64,000 bases of DNA from Bacillus sp. UNC41MFS5 (lineage in GTDB: Bacteria > Bacillota > Bacilli > Bacillales_B > DSM-18226). The stretch lies in the NCBI RefSeq assembly GCF_000686805.1, contig NZ_JMLP01000015.1:134533-198532 (forward strand), written 5' to 3'. Shown piece by piece: positions 59,927 through 64,000 of this stretch. Within the stretch, counting starts at the first letter, position 1. Each line of letters starts with the position of its first letter. Below the pieces are notes generated by a model that saw only the letters and a program-made list of their open reading frames with translations, ran no database searches and was not told the DNA's origin. Made by a program: the position numbers and the translations under genes.

Positions 59927-61084
59927 TTATCCCCCGATCTTTTCTTTTACTGGTTTCCAGATGCTGCTCTCGTTAATTTCTGCAAGGGCCGTCTCGACAC
60001 TCTCACGCAAAATAGTCACATGACCCATTTTCCGTTTTATTTTCGCTTCTTTTTTCCCATATAAATGAATCTTCCAGTCAATCAACACCGGTATTTCCTT
60101 ATACAGTTGATCAAGATGCTCTCCTAATAGGTTGACCATAACAGCCGGTTTTAATAGCCCCGTTCTTCCTAACGGCCAATTACAAATGGCGCGGATATGC
60201 TGCTCGAACTGTGACGTTTCGCAAGCTTCGATGGAGAAATGCCCGGAATTATGCGGTCGTGGTGCCAATTCATTAATATAAATGGTCCCATCATTAGTCA
60301 AAAACATTTCGACAGCCAGCGTCCCGACTAATTGTAACGAATCAGCCAGCTTATTTGCCAGCTGAACAGCTTCACTCTGTAAAATTTCTGAAATTCTAGC
60401 TGGAACAATCGTCGTATTTAAAATATTCTCTTCATGGATGTTTTCAGCTACCGGAAAAAATGTCGTTTCACCATCTTGCTTGCGTGTCACGATCACTGAT
60501 ATTTCTTTTTCAAAGGGAATCCATTTTTCTAATACACAGGCACCATGTTTTAGCAAAGGTTCGCCATTTACTAAATCCTGCTGTTCCCTGATTACCAGTT
60601 GGCCCTTCCCATCATAACCGCCTCTTGCCGTTTTCAGGACAGCCGGATATCCGATGGTATTTATCTTTAAAAATAAATCCTCGATGTTATCGATCACTTC
60701 ATATGGAGCAACCTCTACACCTGCTTGTTGGATTGCTGCCTTTTCCTTAATTCTGTCCTGCGTGATTGTTAATAACCGCGGGCCTTGCGGGACATTTGCT
60801 TGGTTACATAACCACTCTAGTGTATCTGCATCTATGTTTTCAAATTCATAGGTTATTACATCACTAACTTCCGCTAATTTACTAATGGCTTCGCGATCAT
60901 CATAAGCCCCAATGACCTCAATATCTGCAACCTGTCCGCACGGAGAGTCTGTCGTTGGTTCTAGTACCGCAATCCGAAAGCCTTGAGCCTTTGCCGCTAG
61001 AGCCATCATTCTGCCAAGTTGGCCGCCGCCGATAATTCCAATCGTTGCTCCTGGTAAAATCGTTTGGTTAGACAAGTTGATCAC
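59927..61084 (-). CDS. purK: N5-carboxyaminoimidazole ribonucleotide synthase
   Basis: PurK carboxylates AIR to N5-CAIR with ATP and bicarbonate. The 385-residue ATP-grasp protein shows [39 protein letters not shown] and [18 protein letters not shown]. It overlaps purE by 17 bases. Confidence 0.97.
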   Translation of the reverse strand: MINLSNQTILPGATIGIIGGGQLGRMMALAAKAQGFRIAVLEPTTDSPCGQVADIEVIGAYDDREAISKLAEVSDVITYEFENIDADTLEWLCNQANVPQGPRLLTITQDRIKEKAAIQQAGVEVAPYEVIDNIEDLFLKINTIGYPAVLKTARGGYDGKGQLVIREQQDLVNGEPLLKHGACVLEKWIPFEKEISVIVTRKQDGETTFFPVAENIHEENILNTTIVPARISEILQSEAVQLANKLADSLQLVGTLAVEMFLTNDGTIYINELAPRPHNSGHFSIEACETSQFEQHIRAICNWPLGRTGLLKPAVMVNLLGEHLDQLYKEIPVLIDWKIHLYGKKEAKIKRKMGHVTILRESVETALAEINESSIWKPVKEKIGG

Positions 61085-61556
61085 TACTTTCTAATACTTC
61101 TTGTTTAGTGGCTTCTCTTCTTGCTTCTAATTTTCCAGCCAATTCAGCGTCACCCGTTGCTAGGATTTGTGCTGCTAGTAAACCAGCATTCGTTGCACCT
61201 GCTTTGCCTATTGCCACAGTAGCTACGGGTACACCACCCGGCATTTGGACGATAGACAGCAATGAGTCTAACCCCTTTAAGGCCTGTGTTTGGACGGGAA
61301 CACCGATTACTGGCAAAGTGGTTTGTGCTGCTACCATCCCAGGAAGATGGGCCGCTCCGCCAGCTCCGGCAATAATCACCTTTAAACCTCTTTCTCTGGC
61401 TTCCTTCGCATATGTAAACATCAAATCAGGTGTCCGATGGGCTGATACCACCTTTTTTTCATAAGCAATTTCAAACTGGTCGAGAACCTCACAAGTATGC
61501 TTCATTGTTTCCCAATCCGATTTACTTCCCATGATCACTCCAACAAGAATGGACAT
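61068..61556 (-). CDS. purE: N5-carboxyaminoimidazole ribonucleotide mutase
   Basis: PurE (class I) moves the carboxyl group of N5-CAIR to give CAIR. The 162-residue protein shows [40 protein letters not shown] and [20 protein letters not shown]. It is the first gene of the 12-gene pur operon and follows the guanine riboswitch leader. Confidence 0.97.
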   Translation of the reverse strand: MSILVGVIMGSKSDWETMKHTCEVLDQFEIAYEKKVVSAHRTPDLMFTYAKEARERGLKVIIAGAGGAAHLPGMVAAQTTLPVIGVPVQTQALKGLDSLLSIVQMPGGVPVATVAIGKAGATNAGLLAAQILATGDAELAGKLEARREATKQEVLESSDQLV

Positions 61557-61581
61557 CGCAAATCCCCCTTTTTTCCCAAAT

Positions 61582-61635
61582 AAAAAGCCCGAAACAAATA
61601 GCTTCTCATGTAAGAGAAAGCCATTTGTTCGGGCA
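61582..61635 (-). terminator. Riboswitch terminator of the pur operon leader
   Basis: On the minus strand GCCCGAACAAATGGC and GCTATTTGTTTCGGGC form a long stem enclosing TTCTC/GAGAA, followed by TTTTT. Guanine binding to the upstream aptamer should favour it. A second hairpin (ATTAAGGG/CCCTTAAT, 61653-61675) lies between and probably belongs to the switch. Confidence 0.88.
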
Positions 61636-61692
61636 TAGTAGTAGATAACAAATTAAGGGTCCCGCCCTTAATCATACCGAACATATTGACTT

Positions 61693-61766
61693 TCCCTCAT
61701 AGTCCAATAATTTACGGTTATTGGGTAGAAACTTATGGGCCATATTCCCATGGATATACGAGGGTA
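61693..61766 (-). promoter_or_regulatory. Guanine (purine) riboswitch aptamer of the pur operon
   Basis: On the minus strand the sequence runs ACCCTCGTATA, GGGAATATGGCCCATAAGTT, TCTACCC, AATAACCGTAAATTATT, GGACTATGAGGG. This is the three-way junction of the purine riboswitch with both kissing loops. The specificity position is C (GACTATG), which reads guanine/hypoxanthine, not adenine. Confidence 0.96.
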
Positions 61767-61792
61767 AAGATAAATTGTTATTGATTAATTCA

Positions 61793-61828
61793 CTTCTATA
61801 TCTTACAATCATCTTCATTAGGTGTCAA
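61793..61828 (-). promoter_or_regulatory. Sigma-A promoter of the pur operon
   Basis: TTGACA (61828-61823) and TAAGAT (61805-61800) are separated by 17 bases on the minus strand. Start of transcription is expected near 61793, about 27 bases before the riboswitch. Confidence 0.8.
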
Positions 61829-61835
61829 CCAATTA

Positions 61836-61880
61836 ATCGAACAATATTTTTAAATACCACTTTAATGTTCGTGTTTTACT
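61836..61880 (-). promoter_or_regulatory. Paired PurBoxes (PurR operator)
   Basis: Two inverted CGAAC motifs, ACACGAACATT and its partner ATTGTTCG, lie about 18 bases apart just upstream of the -35 box. This is the known PurR control-region layout (AWWWCCGAACWWT boxes, inverted). PRPP relieves PurR repression in B. subtilis. The distal box reaches into the last codons of the NETI-protein gene. Confidence 0.82.
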
Positions 61881-62079
61881 CTACTAAAGTGCCCTCAAAG
61901 ATAATTTGGCGGGCAATTGGTTCATAAATAGTTTCATTGCCTTTTTTTATTTCTTGAAATATCGGCTTTTCCGTTCGGCGTACAGGTGTATAGCCCAACT
62001 TTTTCATTCTATTCAAGCAGTCCTCAATACTTTCATTTGATTGTACCTCAAATTGCATTTTCTTTTTACCCATTACCAT
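61876..62079 (-). CDS. yebG: NETI-motif protein (YebG)
   Basis: The 67-residue protein has the family motif KKGNETIYEPIARQIIFEGT and a short helical N-terminal part. GGAGG lies 6 bases before the ATG at 62079. B. subtilis YebG is also directly upstream of purE. Function unknown. Its 3' end overlaps the distal PurBox. Confidence 0.88.
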   Translation of the reverse strand: MVMGKKKMQFEVQSNESIEDCLNRMKKLGYTPVRRTEKPIFQEIKKGNETIYEPIARQIIFEGTLVE

Positions 62080-62100
62080 TAAGTACCTCCCTTCCCACTA

Positions 62101-62958
62101 TTATTTGCCCTCTTTTAAAAAAATATTGTCAACCGGTTTTACTAACATTGTGTCTTCTGCCAATTTTATATCATAATCAAACAATGTTTGAGCGATTATC
62201 CGCCTCGCTTCTTTTGCCGCATCCCAGTAAAAGGTATCATCAACAAGGCCCGTGACCGTATATTCAATCCCTCGGTATCCTGAATTGATGGTGGTCATTC
62301 CATATACTTGGAATGGTTCTATCGGACAATTAGCGTAATCTAACTTTAAACATGCTCCGTGTAGCTCATTGATTTTTTCACAGGCAAATTCAAGAATTTC
62401 AAGTACCCTTTCAGGATTTTCCCGGTAGCTTACCACTATTCTTTCAATCACCCGCATTTGTTCAATATTGAAGTTATGAATCTGTTTTATTTCACCATTG
62501 CTGATTGTTAAAACCTTGCCACTCCATTCTCGTATCTTTAAGAACCTTAATCCTATATCGACAACTGTACCATTAAAAGTATTATTGATGGTGATGAAGT
62601 CACCTTTATGCAGCTGCTTTTCATAAATCAAGAAAATACCTGATAGGATATCTTTAATGATGCTTTGCGCTCCAAACCCAAGGATTACCCCGAGTATACC
62701 TGCCCCAGCCAAAATTCTTCCAAAATTACTAACATATTGAGATATAGCAAAAAAGATGAAACTAAGGGTTGCCGTATATTTAGTTAAGGAACGAATCATG
62801 CTTTCAATCGTCTGCTCTTTCCGTTCTTCAATGAAATGGGTTTTTAGAAAAAAATTATGAACGGTTTTATTTATGATAAAAACAATGATCCTTGCAATAA
62901 TAGCTGCTAATAATATGCTTGTCAGTTTATAGTGATGCAGCAAATCCATCCAATCCAT
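62101..62958 (-). CDS. MscS-family mechanosensitive channel
   Basis: Three hydrophobic segments (about residues 15-32, 60-80 and 85-110 from the ATG at 62958) are followed by the MscS pore helix and beta domain: GRILAGAGILGVILGFGAQS, IIKDILSGIFLIYEKQLHKG and DFITINNTFNGTVVDIGLRF. It should open under membrane tension during osmotic downshock. The 285-residue length fits the small MscS/YkuT type. The start at 62958 follows GGTGG; a GTG at 62970 is possible. Confidence 0.88.
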   Translation of the reverse strand: MDWMDLLHHYKLTSILLAAIIARIIVFIINKTVHNFFLKTHFIEERKEQTIESMIRSLTKYTATLSFIFFAISQYVSNFGRILAGAGILGVILGFGAQSIIKDILSGIFLIYEKQLHKGDFITINNTFNGTVVDIGLRFLKIREWSGKVLTISNGEIKQIHNFNIEQMRVIERIVVSYRENPERVLEILEFACEKINELHGACLKLDYANCPIEPFQVYGMTTINSGYRGIEYTVTGLVDDTFYWDAAKEARRIIAQTLFDYDIKLAEDTMLVKPVDNIFLKEGK

Positions 62959-62970
62959 CAAACCACCCAC

Positions 62971-63182
62971 TTGTCTTCAACATACGTAGTGTTAGTGTTT
63001 GCAATGTTTGATGTTAAAAACATTAACGGAAAAATAATTTATGTAAACAAAAAAAGAACAGCCCCGTTGAGTTGTTCTTTTTGAAAGGTGTCGCTTTTAA
63101 TGACTTGGATGCAGCCGCTTTGCCGATGATTATCATGAATCTTAGATTAGAATGACAGGTCTGGCTTTTTTCTTCGTTTGTT
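62971..63182. other. Intergenic region between the MscS gene and the 52-bp array
   Basis: It contains a hairpin at 63045-63083 (AAAAAGAACA / TGTTCTTTTT with an 11-12-base GC-rich loop) with T and A runs on both sides, which looks like a bidirectional terminator and may be a backup terminator for the rRNA operon. The MscS promoter must lie at about 62980-63040. Nothing else is seen. Confidence 0.5.
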
Positions 63183-63450
63183 GACACTGTGAGCTTTACA
63201 GAGCCACCCGTCCCGAACTTATTTCTTCTTCCATAGGCACTGTGAGCCCTTCAGAGTGCCTGTCCCGGACTTATTTCTTCTTCCATGTGCATTGTGAAGC
63301 TTCCAGAGTGCCCGTCCCGAACTTATTTCTTCTTTCACTGGCACTGTGAGCCTTTCAGAGTGCCCGTCCCGAACTTATTTCTTCTTCCATAGGCACTGTG
63401 AGCCTTTCAGAGTGTCCGTCCCGAACTTATTTCTTCTTCCATGGGCACAA
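63183..63450. repeat. 52-bp tandem array of hairpins (five full units, one partial)
   Basis: Units start at 63183, 63236, 63288, 63340 and 63392, with a partial sixth at 63444; the period is 53, 52, 52, 52 and 52. Each contains GGCACTGTGAGCC with TTCAGAGTGCC, able to form a 10-bp stem with one mismatch, then an invariant CCCGTCCCGAACTTATTTC stretch and TTCTTCCAT. Units 1 and 3 are most diverged. It lies between the rRNA operon terminator and the MscS gene. No ORF explains it. Confidence 0.85.
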
Positions 63451-63476
63451 TTATCACCATTTAAATATAACCGAAC

Positions 63477-63508
63477 AAAAAAAGACAACCTTTTCAAGTT
63501 GTCTTTTT
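63477..63508 (-). terminator. rRNA operon terminator
   Basis: AAAAAGACAAC / GTTGTCTTTTT with a short loop, followed by seven T on the minus strand, starts a few bases after the 5S rRNA 3' end. Confidence 0.88.
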
Positions 63509-63512
63509 AATT

Positions 63513-63630
<118 letters not shown>

Positions 63631-63710
63631 TATAAAATTTGAGGTTTCATTCCCTCAAAACTAGATAATGCAGAAGAAGTTTTTTGTAAACTCAGAGTTC
63701 ACCTTAAAAA

Positions 63711-64000
<290 letters not shown>

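Noticed and set aside
63183..63450. CRISPR array
   Set aside because: The 52-bp units are repeated over their full length with no unique spacers, and no cas genes are nearby. The 21-nt arrays also lack spacers.

Overview
The window looks like a low-GC Firmicute chromosome of the Bacillaceae (Bacillus sensu lato). Ribosome binding sites are AGGAGG-like. Gene content and order follow the Bacillus subtilis purE-purD / yerA-yerB-yerC-pcrB-pcrA-ligA-yerH / gatCAB / dgkB-rlmCD segment, with blocks inserted between. No prophage, insertion sequence, transposase, CRISPR array or tRNA was seen. Most genes lie on the minus strand.

Layout. 1-404: 5' end of thiC behind a TPP riboswitch and terminator. 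405-1324: gene-poor, with remnants of decayed coding sequence. 1325-5074: an alanine-dehydrogenase-like gene and an NhaC antiporter, divergent from a GAF/LuxR-type regulator. 5223-10463: rlmCD, two tiny membrane proteins, NAD salvage (pncB, pncA) and dgkB, followed by a Bacillaceae-type structured repeat. 10821-13926: a translationally coupled ECF sigma / anti-sigma / membrane-protein operon with a hidden 31-residue membrane peptide. 14098-19083: pentapeptide-repeat protein, PlsY-type acyltransferase, thioredoxin-like protein, PutP symporter, DUF1697 and VOC proteins. 19108-19651: four diverged copies of an undescribed structured palindromic element. 19703-22903: gatCAB. 23139-25373: cell-wall lytic protein, VanZ-like, OsmC and YueI. 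25690-28657: glyoxylate bypass (aceB, aceA). 28834-33692: a nitrite reductase operon with siroheme synthesis (nirB-nirD-cobA/hemD-sirC) behind two perfect Fnr boxes. 33888-36097: two unknown membrane proteins and a divergent HIHP lipoprotein. 36144-37691: rocA/pruA with a cre site. 38315-47929: camS, ligA, pcrA, pcrB, yerC, yerB, yerA. 48101-48745: two small membrane proteins. 48742-61556: the complete 12-gene pur operon (purEKBCSQLFMNHD) with guanine riboswitch, promoter and paired PurBoxes. 61876-62958: NETI protein and MscS channel. 63183-64000: a 52-bp tandem array, then 5S rRNA and the 3' end of 23S rRNA.

How the genes work together. The pur operon makes IMP and is controlled twice: at initiation by PurR sites and at elongation by the guanine riboswitch. 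The nir operon pairs a siroheme nitrite reductase with enzymes for its own cofactor. Its two Fnr boxes sit at about -41.5 and -70.5 from the predicted start, which points to oxygen-limited nitrite reduction. PutP and RocA form a proline/glutamate-semialdehyde route, and AceA/AceB allow growth on acetate or fatty acids.

The most unusual material is between genes. Three intergenic arrays, at 25471, 37909 and 48424, have different consensus sequences but the same 21-nt period. There are two clusters of AATCAAAC/GTTTGATT palindromes (19.1-19.6 kb and 38.1-38.3 kb); the first belongs to a repeated module with fixed geometry and apparently covarying hairpins. A 52-bp hairpin array lies downstream of the rRNA operon. 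I could not run database, folding or expression analyses, so functions beyond recognised families are inference.
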